Shown here: in pieces, positions 27,104-35,340 of the stretch
Layout: each line of letters opens with the position of its first letter
How positions within the stretch are numbered: the stretch's first letter is position 1
Program-made: the position numbers and the translations under genes
Assembly: GCF_013385425.1 (NCBI RefSeq)
Contig: NZ_JACAQA010000005.1
Span: 518,652-582,651, forward strand
DNA: 64,000 nucleotides
DNA from: Pseudomonas gingeri
GTDB taxonomy: Bacteria > Pseudomonadota > Gammaproteobacteria > Pseudomonadales > Pseudomonadaceae
Reading direction: 5' to 3'
The notes under the pieces: model-generated
Seen by the model: only the letters and a program-made list of their open reading frames with translations
The model's database searches: none
Told to the model about the DNA's origin: nothing

Positions 27104-30100
27104 ATGACTGACGAATCGCCCGCTATCGACCAGCTGCTGAAAAACCTCGACCAGGCCATGATTGCCGACCGCCACCGGTTGCGGCGGCAGTTGCTCGAGT
27201 TGCGCAAAAAGCCCGACGAAAGCAAGTTGGCCCAGTGGGTCGAGCGGATGCAGGCGTCCTGCGCCCAGGTCACGGCCCGGGCCAAGAGCGTGCCGTTGAT
27301 TCGTTATGACGACAGCCTGCCCATCGCCGCCAAGCGTGACGAGATCAAGGAAGCGTTGCTCAAGCACCAGGTGCTGATCATCGCCGGCGAAACCGGCTCG
27401 GGTAAAACCACCCAGTTGCCGAAGATCTGCCTGGAAATCGGCCGTGGCCAGCATGGCCTGATCGGCCACACCCAGCCACGCCGGATCGCCGCGCGCAGTG
27501 TCGCGAGCCGGGTCGCCGACGAGTTGGCCACGCCCCTGGGCGCACTGGTCGGTTATCAGGTGCGCTTCGAGGACCAGAGCGAGGCCAATACCCTGGTCAA
27601 GCTGATGACCGACGGTATCCTCCTGGCGGAAACCCAGAACGACCGCTACCTGGAACGCTACGACACGATCATCGTCGACGAGGCCCACGAGCGCAGCCTG
27701 AATATCGATTTCCTGCTGGGCTACCTGAAAACCCTGCTGCCCCGGCGCCCGGACCTGAAGGTCATCATCACCTCGGCGACCATCGACCTGGAGCGATTTT
27801 CCAAACACTTCAACGATGCACCCATTGTCGAAGTGTCCGGACGGACTTTCCCGGTGGACACCTGGTATCGCCCGTTGACCTCGCAACAGGATGAAGAGGG
27901 CAACAGCGTCGAGGAAGACTTGAGCGTCGACCAGGCGATTATCGCCACCCTCGACGAGATCGCCGCCTTCGAGCGCAGCGAGCGCAAGAGCCCGGGCGAT
28001 GTGCTGGTGTTCCTGCCCGGCGAGCGGGAGATTCGCGACGCCGCGGACATGCTGCGCAAGGCCCAGCTCAAGCACACTGAAATCCTTCCTTTATATGCGC
28101 GCCTGTCGCCGGCCGAGCAGCAACGGATTTTCCAGTCCCATCCGGGGCGCAGGGTCGTGCTGGCGACCAACGTCGCGGAAACCTCGCTGACCGTGCCGGG
28201 TATCCGTTATGTGATCGACAGCGGTACGGCACGCATCAGCCGCTACAGCTACCGCGCCAAGGTCCAGCGCCTGCCGATCGAAGCGGTGTCCCAGGCCAGC
28301 GCCAACCAGCGCAAGGGCCGTTGCGGCCGGGTCGAGCCGGGTATCTGCATTCGCCTGTACAGCGAGGACGACTTCAACGGCCGTCCGGAATTTACCGACC
28401 CGGAGATCCTGCGCACCAACCTTGCGGCGGTGATCCTGCAGATGCTGCACCTGCGGCTCGGTGAAATCACGGCGTTTCCGTTTATCGAACCGCCGGACGG
28501 CAAGGCCATCAGCGACGGTTTCAACCTGCTGCAGGAGCTCTCGGCGGTCACCCGCGAGAACCAGCTGACCCCGTTGGGCCGTCAACTGGCGCGCCTGCCG
28601 GTGGACCCGCGCATGGGCCGCATGTTGCTGGAGGCGGCCACCCTCGGCAGTCTGCAGGAAGTGTTGATCGTCGCCAGCGCCATGTCGGTGCAGGACCCGC
28701 GTGAGCGTCCGCCCGAGCGCCAGCAGGCCGCCGACCAGGCCCACGCGCAGTGGAAGGACGTGGATTCGGATTTCGCCGGGTTGATCAATGTCTGGCGCGG
28801 TTTCGAGGAACAGCGCCAGGCCCTCGGCGCCAGTGCGTTGCGCAATTGGTGCCGGAAGAATTTCCTCAATTACCTGCGGATGCGCGAATGGCGTGATTCC
28901 CATCGGCAATTGGGCCTGATCTGCCGCGACCTGCAGTTGAGCGTCAACAAGGAGCCGGCGGACTATCCCAAGCTGCACAAGGCGGTGTTGTCCGGGTTGC
29001 TCAGCCAGATCGGCCAGAAGACCGAAGACGGCGACTATCTGGGCGCCCGCCAGCGGCGTTTCTGGGTCCACCCGTCCTCGGGCCTGGGCCGCAAGCGTCC
29101 GCAATGGCTGATGGCCGCCGAACTGGTGGAAACCACCAAGCTCTATGCGCGGATGGTCGCCAAGATCGAGCCGGACTGGATCGAGCCCCTGGCCGGGCAC
29201 CTGATCAAGAAGAACCACTTCGAGCCCCATTGGGAGAAGAAGCGCGGCCAGGTCGTGGCCTTCGAGCAGATCACCCTGTTCGGCCTGATCGTGGTCGGCC
29301 GCCGTCCGGTGCACTTCGGTCCCATCGAGCCGGTCGCTTCCCGCGAGCTGTTTATCCGCGAAGGCTTGGTGCGCGGCGAGATTCAATCGAAAGCCCGGTG
29401 CCTGAGCGCCAACCAGCAATTGCTCGAACAACTCGACGAGCTGGAGGCCAAGGCCCGCCGTCGCGATATCCTGGCCGATGAAGAAACCCTGTTCGCCTTC
29501 TACGACGCGCGCCTGCCGGCGGAGATTCACCAGACCGCGACCTTCGACAGCTGGTACCGGGTCAACAGCCAGAAAGACCCGCAACTGTTGATCATGCGCG
29601 AAGAGGATGTCCTCGCCCGCGAAGCCAGTGAAGTCACCGCCGCGCACTATCCGGATACCCTGCACCTGGGCGACCTGGCCCTGGCCTTGAGTTATCACTT
29701 CGAGCCCAACCATCCGCGTGATGGCGTCACCCTGCGGGTGCCGGCGCCGCTGCTGCCGGCCTTGCCCGGCGAGCGTCTGGAGTGGCTGGTGCCGGGGGTG
29801 ATCGAAGCCAAGTGCATCGCCCTGGTGCGCAACCTGCCCAAGGCCTTGCGCAAGAACTTCGTGCCGGTGCCGGATTTCGTCAAGGCGGCGTTGCAACGGA
29901 TCGAGTTTGCCGAGGGCTCCTTGCCCCAGACCCTGGGCCGCGAGCTGCTGCGCATGACCGGCGCGCGGGTCAGCGATGAAGCCTGGGCCGAAGCGGCGCA
30001 GCAGGTGGAAAGCCACCTGCGGATGAACCTGGAAATCGTCGACGCCCAGGGCAAGTTCCTCGGCGAAGGTCGTGATCTGGCCGAGTTGACGGCGCGCTTT

Positions 30101-31015
30101 GCCGAAGCCAGCCAGGCGGCCCTGGCCGTGCCGCAGACGGCGAAAAGCCAACAGCCGGTGCAGGCGAAGGAATTCGCCACGGTGGCCCAGAGCACCCAGC
30201 AGAAGATCGCCGGGCTGTCGATGACGGTATACCCGGCGCTGGTTGAAGAGGGCGGTACGGTCAAGGAAGGGCGTTTCTCCACCCCGGCCGAAGCCGAGTT
30301 CCAGCATCGCCGGGCCTTGCAGCGCCTGCTGCTGCAGCAGTTGGCCGAGCCGGCGAAATTTCTTCGTGGCAAGTTGCCGGGCCTGACCGAACTGGGTTTG
30401 CTCTATCGCGAACTGGGTCGGGTCGAGGCGCTGGTCGAAGATATCCTGCTGGCGAGCCTCGACAGCTGCGTGCTGGAAGGTGAGGACAACCTGCCGCGCG
30501 ATGGCGTCGGGCTGGCGTCCCTGGCCGAACGCAAGCGCGGTGCCTGGACCGAGCATGCCGAACGCCTGGCGCGCCTGACGTTGGAGACCCTCAAGCTCTG
30601 GCACGGTCTGCAAAAACGCTTCAAGGGCAAGATCGACCTGGCCCAGGCAGTGGCACTCAATGACATCAAGCAGCAACTGAGCCAGCTGGTTTATCCCGGT
30701 TTCGTCCGGCAGACGCCGGGTGTCTGGCTCAAGGAGCTGCCGCGTTACCTCAAGGCCATTGAGCTGCGCCTGGAAAAATTGCCGTCCCAGGTGCAGAAGG
30801 ACCGGGTCTGGAGCACTGAGCTGGCTGGACTTTGGGCCCAATACCAGGCGCGCGCGGCCAAGCATGCCCAGGAAGGCAAGCGCGATCCGCAACTGGAGCT
30901 GTATCGCTGGTGGCTGGAAGAGTATCGGGTGTCGCTGTTTGCCCAGCAGTTGGGGACCAAGGCACCGATTTCGGACAAGCGCCTGAGCAAGCAATGGAGC
31001 CAGGTGGAAGCCTGA
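27104..31015 (+). CDS. hrpA: ATP-dependent RNA helicase HrpA
   Basis: This 1303-residue DEAH-box helicase has Walker A GETGSGKTT at residues 95-103, DEAH at 192-195, SAT near 228, and a second RecA domain with VATNVAETSLTVPGIRYVID and QRKGRCGRVEPG (motif VI). A winged-helix/ratchet and OB region and the long HrpA-specific C-terminal domain follow. The full length matches E. coli HrpA (about 1300). HrpA has been implicated in rescue of stalled or collided ribosomes and in mRNA processing. No strong Shine-Dalgarno sequence precedes the ATG. Confidence 0.95.
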   Translation: MTDESPAIDQLLKNLDQAMIADRHRLRRQLLELRKKPDESKLAQWVERMQASCAQVTARAKSVPLIRYDDSLPIAAKRDEIKEALLKHQVLIIAGETGSGKTTQLPKICLEIGRGQHGLIGHTQPRRIAARSVASRVADELATPLGALVGYQVRFEDQSEANTLVKLMTDGILLAETQNDRYLERYDTIIVDEAHERSLNIDFLLGYLKTLLPRRPDLKVIITSATIDLERFSKHFNDAPIVEVSGRTFPVDTWYRPLTSQQDEEGNSVEEDLSVDQAIIATLDEIAAFERSERKSPGDVLVFLPGEREIRDAADMLRKAQLKHTEILPLYARLSPAEQQRIFQSHPGRRVVLATNVAETSLTVPGIRYVIDSGTARISRYSYRAKVQRLPIEAVSQASANQRKGRCGRVEPGICIRLYSEDDFNGRPEFTDPEILRTNLAAVILQMLHLRLGEITAFPFIEPPDGKAISDGFNLLQELSAVTRENQLTPLGRQLARLPVDPRMGRMLLEAATLGSLQEVLIVASAMSVQDPRERPPERQQAADQAHAQWKDVDSDFAGLINVWRGFEEQRQALGASALRNWCRKNFLNYLRMREWRDSHRQLGLICRDLQLSVNKEPADYPKLHKAVLSGLLSQIGQKTEDGDYLGARQRRFWVHPSSGLGRKRPQWLMAAELVETTKLYARMVAKIEPDWIEPLAGHLIKKNHFEPHWEKKRGQVVAFEQITLFGLIVVGRRPVHFGPIEPVASRELFIREGLVRGEIQSKARCLSANQQLLEQLDELEAKARRRDILADEETLFAFYDARLPAEIHQTATFDSWYRVNSQKDPQLLIMREEDVLAREASEVTAAHYPDTLHLGDLALALSYHFEPNHPRDGVTLRVPAPLLPALPGERLEWLVPGVIEAKCIALVRNLPKALRKNFVPVPDFVKAALQRIEFAEGSLPQTLGRELLRMTGARVSDEAWAEAAQQVESHLRMNLEIVDAQGKFLGEGRDLAELTARFAEASQAALAVPQTAKSQQPVQAKEFATVAQSTQQKIAGLSMTVYPALVEEGGTVKEGRFSTPAEAEFQHRRALQRLLLQQLAEPAKFLRGKLPGLTELGLLYRELGRVEALVEDILLASLDSCVLEGEDNLPRDGVGLASLAERKRGAWTEHAERLARLTLETLKLWHGLQKRFKGKIDLAQAVALNDIKQQLSQLVYPGFVRQTPGVWLKELPRYLKAIELRLEKLPSQVQKDRVWSTELAGLWAQYQARAAKHAQEGKRDPQLELYRWWLEEYRVSLFAQQLGTKAPISDKRLSKQWSQVEA

Positions 31016-31029
31016 TGCAGGTTTTTATG

Positions 31030-31053
31030 GCCGGGCTCCCAGGGGCCCGGTTG
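31030..31053 (+). terminator. Hairpin after hrpA, possible terminator
   Basis: CCGGGC and GCCCGG arms close over a short loop 15 bases past the hrpA stop, followed by TTGTGCTCCTTTG. The T run is broken, so termination may be weak. Confidence 0.4.
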
Positions 31054-31189
31054 TGCTCCTTTGATCTCGGCCCTAGGGCCAAATCCCAATGTTTATGGCA
31101 CACTTGGCGGCTATAAATGCCGATTCCATGGTTTGAGCGCTGCTTGCCCGACCAGGACGGAAGAAAACGACTCCAGGCCCTTTGCCGTT

Positions 31190-31218
31190 TTGACGGGATT
31201 GGCCCTTTTACGTATTGG
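31190..31218 (+). promoter_or_regulatory. Probable promoter of the beta-ketodecanoyl-ACP synthase gene
   Basis: TTGACG (31190-31195) and TATTGG (31213-31218) are 17 bases apart. The expected start of transcription, near 31225, lies inside the 20-base dyad described next. Confidence 0.45.
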
Positions 31219-31233
31219 TACGAATGTGCCAAT
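31214..31233. promoter_or_regulatory. Operator-like dyad over the -10 region
   Basis: The 20-base site ATTGGTACGAATGTGCCAAT has 8-base arms ATTGGTAC and GTGCCAAT with one mismatch. It covers the -10 element and the predicted transcription start, the position expected for a repressor site. It does not match the PsrA consensus. The regulator is unknown. Confidence 0.45.
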
Positions 31234-31265
31234 GCCTTCTGCCTGAACAGAATAGAGGAACGAGC

Positions 31266-32387
31266 GTGCATAACGTCGTCATCAGCGGCACCGGCCTGTA
31301 CACCCCGGCCAACAGCATTTCCAACGAGGAGCTGGTGCAGTCTTTCAACAGCTATGTGCAGCAGTTCAACCTCGAAAACGCCGCTGCCATCGAGCGCGGC
31401 GAAGTTCAGGCGCTGATCGAGTCGAGTGCCGCGTTCATCGAGAAAGCGTCCGGTATCAAGAGCCGTTTTGTCATGGACAAGGATGGCATTCTCGATCCCC
31501 AGCGCATGCGCCCACGCCTGCCCGAGCGTTCCAACGACGAGTGGTCGATCCTCTGCCAGATGGCCATCGGTGCCGCCGAACAGGCCCTGCAACGCGCGGG
31601 CAAGACCGCCGCGGACATCGACGGCGTCATCGTCGCCTGCTCGAACCTGCAACGGGCTTACCCGGCGGTGGCCATCGAGGTCCAGGAAGCCCTCGGTATC
31701 CAGGGCTTCGGCTTCGACATGAACGTCGCCTGTTCCTCGGCGACCTTCGGTATCCAGACCGCCAGCAACAGCATTCAATTGGGCCAGGCCCGGGCGATCC
31801 TGATGGTCAACCCGGAAATCTGCACCGGCCACCTGAACTTCCGCGACCGTGACAGCCATTTCATTTTCGGTGATGCGGCGACGGCGGTGGTGGTGGAGCG
31901 GGCAGACCTGGCGACCTCGCCTTATCAGTTCGAGATTGTCGGCACCAAGCTGCTGACCCAGTTCTCCAATAACATCCGCAACAACTTCGGTTTCCTCAAC
32001 CGCGCGGCGGAAGAGGGCATCGGTGCCCCGGACAAGCTGTTTGTCCAGGAAGGTCGCAAGGTGTTCCGTGACGTCTGCCCGATGGTGGCCGAACTCATTG
32101 CCGCGCATCTGCAGGAAAACCAGCTGAACATCGGCGATGTGAAGCGCTTCTGGCTGCACCAGGCCAACCTCAGCATGAACCATCTGATCGTCAAGAAGCT
32201 GCTGGGCCGTGAGGCCACGGAAGCAGAGGCGCCGGTGATTCTCGACACTTACGCCAACACCAGCTCTGCAGGTTCGGTGATTGCGTTCCACAAGAACCAG
32301 GACGATCTGGCGACGGGTTCGCTGGCCGTGCTCAGTTCGTTCGGCGCCGGTTATTCGATCGGTAGCGTGATCCTGCGCAAGCGTTGA
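31266..32387 (+). CDS. Beta-ketodecanoyl-ACP synthase (FabH-like KAS III)
   Basis: This 373-residue thiolase-fold enzyme has the KAS III triad: C156 in NVACSSATFG, H298 in WLHQANLSMN and N331 in DTYANTSSAG. It is longer than FabH (about 317) because of an insert near residues 30-95. Sequence and length match what I recall of P. aeruginosa PA3286. PA3286 condenses octanoyl-CoA with malonyl-ACP to give beta-ketodecanoyl-ACP and so shunts beta-oxidation intermediates into fatty acid synthesis. The start is GTG after AGAGGAA. As in P. aeruginosa, an ECF sigma gene follows. Confidence 0.88.
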   Translation: MHNVVISGTGLYTPANSISNEELVQSFNSYVQQFNLENAAAIERGEVQALIESSAAFIEKASGIKSRFVMDKDGILDPQRMRPRLPERSNDEWSILCQMAIGAAEQALQRAGKTAADIDGVIVACSNLQRAYPAVAIEVQEALGIQGFGFDMNVACSSATFGIQTASNSIQLGQARAILMVNPEICTGHLNFRDRDSHFIFGDAATAVVVERADLATSPYQFEIVGTKLLTQFSNNIRNNFGFLNRAAEEGIGAPDKLFVQEGRKVFRDVCPMVAELIAAHLQENQLNIGDVKRFWLHQANLSMNHLIVKKLLGREATEAEAPVILDTYANTSSAGSVIAFHKNQDDLATGSLAVLSSFGAGYSIGSVILRKR

Positions 32388-32397
32388 TCGGCGCCCT

Positions 32398-32428
32398 CCC
32401 GTCTGGCATCGTGTGCGCGCCAGGCGGG
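32398..32428 (+). terminator. Hairpin after the KAS III gene
   Basis: CCCGTCTGGC and GCCAGGCGGG form a 10-bp stem with one G-T pair over an 11-base loop, 11 bases past the stop. Few T residues follow, so it may be a weak or factor-aided terminator. Confidence 0.5.
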
Positions 32429-32557
32429 AAGGGGGGCTTCCTTGTTCCGATGCGTTTCAGGGAGCGATCGCTATTCTCGTGTTGAACATGGGGATGGAGC
32501 AGCGGCAAAAAAACTGATGCTCTATGACGTCCCGGAAATCCGAACGCGAGGTTGTGA

Positions 32558-33169
32558 ATGGCGGCAATGGACGATAGTCAACTGCTCGAACGCTTGCTGG
32601 CAGGCGAACAACGGGCTTACAAGGAGTTGGTCAGCACCTACCAGAGCGCGATGCGCGCGGTGGCCTATGCCATTGTCGGCAGTCGCCAGGCCGATGAAGC
32701 GGTCCAGGATGCCTGGCTGGCCGTGGTGCGCAACCTGGCGGGCTTCCAGGGACGTTCCAGTCTCAAGACCTGGCTGTTGACCATCACCGCCAACGCGGCG
32801 AAGAATCGCTACAAGCAGAACCGCCGCGAAGTGCTGCTCGATGACCTGCCGTCGCCCCACGGCACCATCGGCGACGAACGCTTTGCCGCTGACGGCCACT
32901 GGGCACTGGCTCCCCACGCCTGGCATGAGGACACTCCCGAAGCCCTGCTCAGCGAGGATGAACTGCGTCAGTGCCTGGAGCACACGCTGTTGAGTTTGTC
33001 CGAGTTGCAGAGCAGTGTCTTGTTGTTGCGCGAACGCCAGGGGTTGGAGTTGGAGGAGATCTGTAATCTTCTGGGGATCTCGCTCTCCAATGTCAGGGTG
33101 CTGCTGCACAGGGCACGCTTGAAAGTTTTCGCGACCGTGGAGCATTTTGAGGAGACCGGCGAATGCTGA
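32558..33169 (+). CDS. ECF-family RNA polymerase sigma factor
   Basis: This 203-residue protein has region 2 at about residues 20-80 (AYKELVSTYQSAMRAVAYAI, ADEAVQDAWLAVVRNLAGF, then SSLKTWLLTITANAAKNR). A roughly 50-residue acidic linker follows, then region 4 near the C-terminus (LLSLSELQSSVLLLRERQ, EICNLLGISLSNVRVLLHRARLK). It directs RNA polymerase to a small stress-type regulon. It overlaps the anti-sigma gene by 7 bases, which implies translational coupling. It corresponds by position to P. aeruginosa PA3285. Confidence 0.92.
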   Translation: MAAMDDSQLLERLLAGEQRAYKELVSTYQSAMRAVAYAIVGSRQADEAVQDAWLAVVRNLAGFQGRSSLKTWLLTITANAAKNRYKQNRREVLLDDLPSPHGTIGDERFAADGHWALAPHAWHEDTPEALLSEDELRQCLEHTLLSLSELQSSVLLLRERQGLELEEICNLLGISLSNVRVLLHRARLKVFATVEHFEETGEC

Positions 33170-33402
33170 CCTGCAAGGAACAAGTGGCACGTTCCAGCGA
33201 CTATCTCGATGGCCAGCTGAGCTTTCGGGAGCGCCTGATGGTGCGCCATCACTTGATGTTCTGCCCCAACTGCCGGCGTTTTATCCGTCAGATGCGCTTG
33301 ATGCAGGCCACCCTGAAGCATATGCCCGAACCGCCGGTCGAAAATCTCGAGGCCTTGTCCGCCCAGTTGGCGGCTCAGCGCCAGGATGCTGGAAAACCAT
33401 AG
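33163..33402 (+). CDS. Zinc-finger anti-sigma factor
   Basis: This 79-residue soluble protein has the zf-HC2 zinc-binding pattern of small anti-sigma factors: C4, then H30-x3-C34-x2-C37 in RHHLMFCPNCRRF. No membrane segment is present, so the signal would be cytosolic, possibly thiol oxidation or metal change releasing the sigma factor, as in ZAS proteins. It overlaps the sigma gene. A hairpin terminator follows. Confidence 0.85.
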   Translation: MLTCKEQVARSSDYLDGQLSFRERLMVRHHLMFCPNCRRFIRQMRLMQATLKHMPEPPVENLEALSAQLAAQRQDAGKP

Positions 33403-33428
33403 TTCTAAAAAGCCATTATTTTTCTGCC

Positions 33429-33451
33429 AAAGCCCCGTAAACCGGGGCTTT
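33429..33451 (+). terminator. Terminator after the sigma/anti-sigma pair
   Basis: AAAGCCCCG and CGGGGCTTT form a strong stem with a short loop, followed by a mixed GCGATTATTTG. It closes the two-gene unit 27 bases after the anti-sigma stop. Confidence 0.65.
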
Positions 33452-33647
33452 GCGATTATTTGTGCCTGTCGGAAAAAGTTCCGCTGTCACAAAACCTTAA
33501 TCGACCAGAAACCGCTCTGAAATAACCCCACGCCAAGATTCCCTCCCAACAAAGCAGGTCAGGCCCCGGCAATGGCTGCGCACCCGCGTGATGGCAACGG
33601 ACGCCACAAATAGACCCGAAAAAGTTTGAATCCAGAGGAGCGAAACA

Positions 33648-35027
33648 ATGAACAAGTGCACCTTGGCCCTGGCAGTGGCCGTAGGGGTTTTGTCCCAGCA
33701 GGCGTACGCCGATGGGCAAGCTGATGCGAAAGGTTTTATCGATGGCGCTACGTCGACCCTGGGTCTGCGTAACTTCTACATCAACACCGATAACCGTAGC
33801 GGCAAGCCCGCTCAGAACCTGAACTCGGAATGGGGCCAAGGCTTCGATCTGCGCTTCAACTCCGGTTACACCCAAGGCACCGTAGGTTTCGGTCTGGATG
33901 TCATGGCTCTGGAAGCTATCCGTCTGGACACCGGTGGTGGTACCAACGGCGCGAGCAAAACCTCCGCTGGCGGCACTGTATTCCCGACCGAAGCCACCAA
34001 CGGCAACAATGCCAAGGCAGTCAATGATTTCGGTAGCCTGGGCCTGACCGGTAAAGTCCGCGTTTCGCAGACCGAACTGAAGATCGGTACCCTGCTGCCG
34101 AACAACCCGGTGATCAAGTACAACGATGGTCGTCTGCTGCCACAAACCTTCACCGGTGGCCAGATCACTTCGAACGAGATCAAGGATCTGACCCTGACCC
34201 TCGGTCAGGTCGAGAAAGCCAAGGGCCGTAACTCGAGCAACGACGAAGATCTGTCGATTGCCGGTGCCAACGCCAGCTCGAACTACTCCCAGGGTACTGC
34301 GGGCCGGTTCAGCAACAAGTTCCAGTACGCCGGTGCCGACTACAAGATCACCAAGGACCTGGTCGCTTCGTACTACTTCGGCGAGCTGAAAGATTTCTAC
34401 TCGCAGAACTTCCTGGGTCTGGTACACAACTGGGCCATCGGTCCGGGCGTGCTGAAAAGCGACCTGCGTTACTATCGTAGCCGCGACAACGGTGCCAACG
34501 GTAACACCTCTGCTTACTACACCACTGGTTACTTCCCTGATAACGCACCTGTGACCAAGGGCAAGGTCGATAATGACCTGTACAGCTATCTAGCCCTGTA
34601 CTCGGTTTCCGGTCACACCTTCGGCGCTGGTTATCAGTACACCAAAGGCGACAGCGACTTCCCATGGTTGAACCAGGGTGACGGCTCGTCCAACAGCACC
34701 ATCACCGACATGCAGATCCAGAAGTTCGCCCGTGCCGGCGAGCGTACCTGGCAAGCTCGTTACGCCTATGACTTCGCCAAGGTCGGCGTACCTGGCCTGA
34801 CCGCCGGTATCATCTACCTGCATGGCGACAATATTCAGAACACCGCAGGCAACCAGAGCGAGTGGGAACGCGATATCAGCCTGTCCTACGTGATTCCTGA
34901 AGGCCCCCTCAAGAACCTCGGCTTCGCCTGGAAAAACGCCATGTGGCGTACCAACACCATCGTTGCTTCCAGCGGCGACCAGGACGAAAACCGTCTGATC
35001 GTCAGCTACTCGATTCCACTGTTGTAA
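33648..35027 (+). CDS. OprD-family outer-membrane porin
   Basis: This 459-residue protein has a signal peptide ending AYA at about residue 22, then DGQADAKGFIDGATSTLGLR, the typical OprD-family start. KIGTLLPNNPVIKYNDGRLL precedes the loop that constricts the pore, and the C-terminus IVSYSIPLL ends in a hydrophobic strand. These are 18-strand channels for amino acids, peptides or organic acids; the substrate group cannot be assigned. The A-rich AACAATGAACAA around the start resembles Hfq/Crc target sites, so catabolite control is possible. A strong terminator follows. Confidence 0.92.
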   Translation: MNKCTLALAVAVGVLSQQAYADGQADAKGFIDGATSTLGLRNFYINTDNRSGKPAQNLNSEWGQGFDLRFNSGYTQGTVGFGLDVMALEAIRLDTGGGTNGASKTSAGGTVFPTEATNGNNAKAVNDFGSLGLTGKVRVSQTELKIGTLLPNNPVIKYNDGRLLPQTFTGGQITSNEIKDLTLTLGQVEKAKGRNSSNDEDLSIAGANASSNYSQGTAGRFSNKFQYAGADYKITKDLVASYYFGELKDFYSQNFLGLVHNWAIGPGVLKSDLRYYRSRDNGANGNTSAYYTTGYFPDNAPVTKGKVDNDLYSYLALYSVSGHTFGAGYQYTKGDSDFPWLNQGDGSSNSTITDMQIQKFARAGERTWQARYAYDFAKVGVPGLTAGIIYLHGDNIQNTAGNQSEWERDISLSYVIPEGPLKNLGFAWKNAMWRTNTIVASSGDQDENRLIVSYSIPLL

Positions 35028-35042
35028 GCTCCGCTCTTTTGG

Positions 35043-35080
35043 CGCCCCGCTCGACGCTCTGTCGCGCGGGGCGTTTTTTT
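35043..35080 (+). terminator. Rho-independent terminator of the porin gene
   Basis: CGCCCCGC and GCGGGGCG arms enclose a loop of about 14 bases and are followed by seven T residues, 16 bases after the porin stop. Confidence 0.85.
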
Positions 35081-35340
35081 GTCTGGCTTTTGGACGCGCC
35101 CAGGGGTTCTGTCCGTGCGCGATACCTGCCCTCAAAGCCCTCGGTCAAACAGCCCGGCCGCTGTTCTGTAACCTTCTGGAATGGTGTTCCCAGGCGACTT
35201 TCAAGTCCAATGAAATAGTTTTTAAGATTCCCTTCCCGGCGGACTTTCAGACCGCTATCGGTTTTCCGCTCTACCTGTCGCCCTTCCTGCCACACATGCG
35301 CGATACTCGCTCTGCATGTTGCACCTGCCTGGGGATATCG
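35081..35340. other. Gene-free stretch before the acyltransferase-like gene
   Basis: This 260-base stretch completes a gap of 313 bases between the porin and the next gene. I see no open frame with a ribosome-binding site and no strong promoter. Two near-repeats occur: GCGCGATAC at about 35117 and 35299, and GACTTTCA preceded by GGCG at about 35194 and 35241. Their meaning is unclear. Confidence 0.4.

Noticed and set aside
28091-30994. A 967-codon open frame on the minus strand
   Set aside because: It lies fully inside hrpA and is Gln/Leu/Arg-rich antisense of a high-GC gene; no motif or ribosome site supports it.
32440-32557. Autoregulated ECF promoter before the sigma gene
   Set aside because: GGAA-like pieces are present but no matching -10 element at the right distance could be defined by eye.
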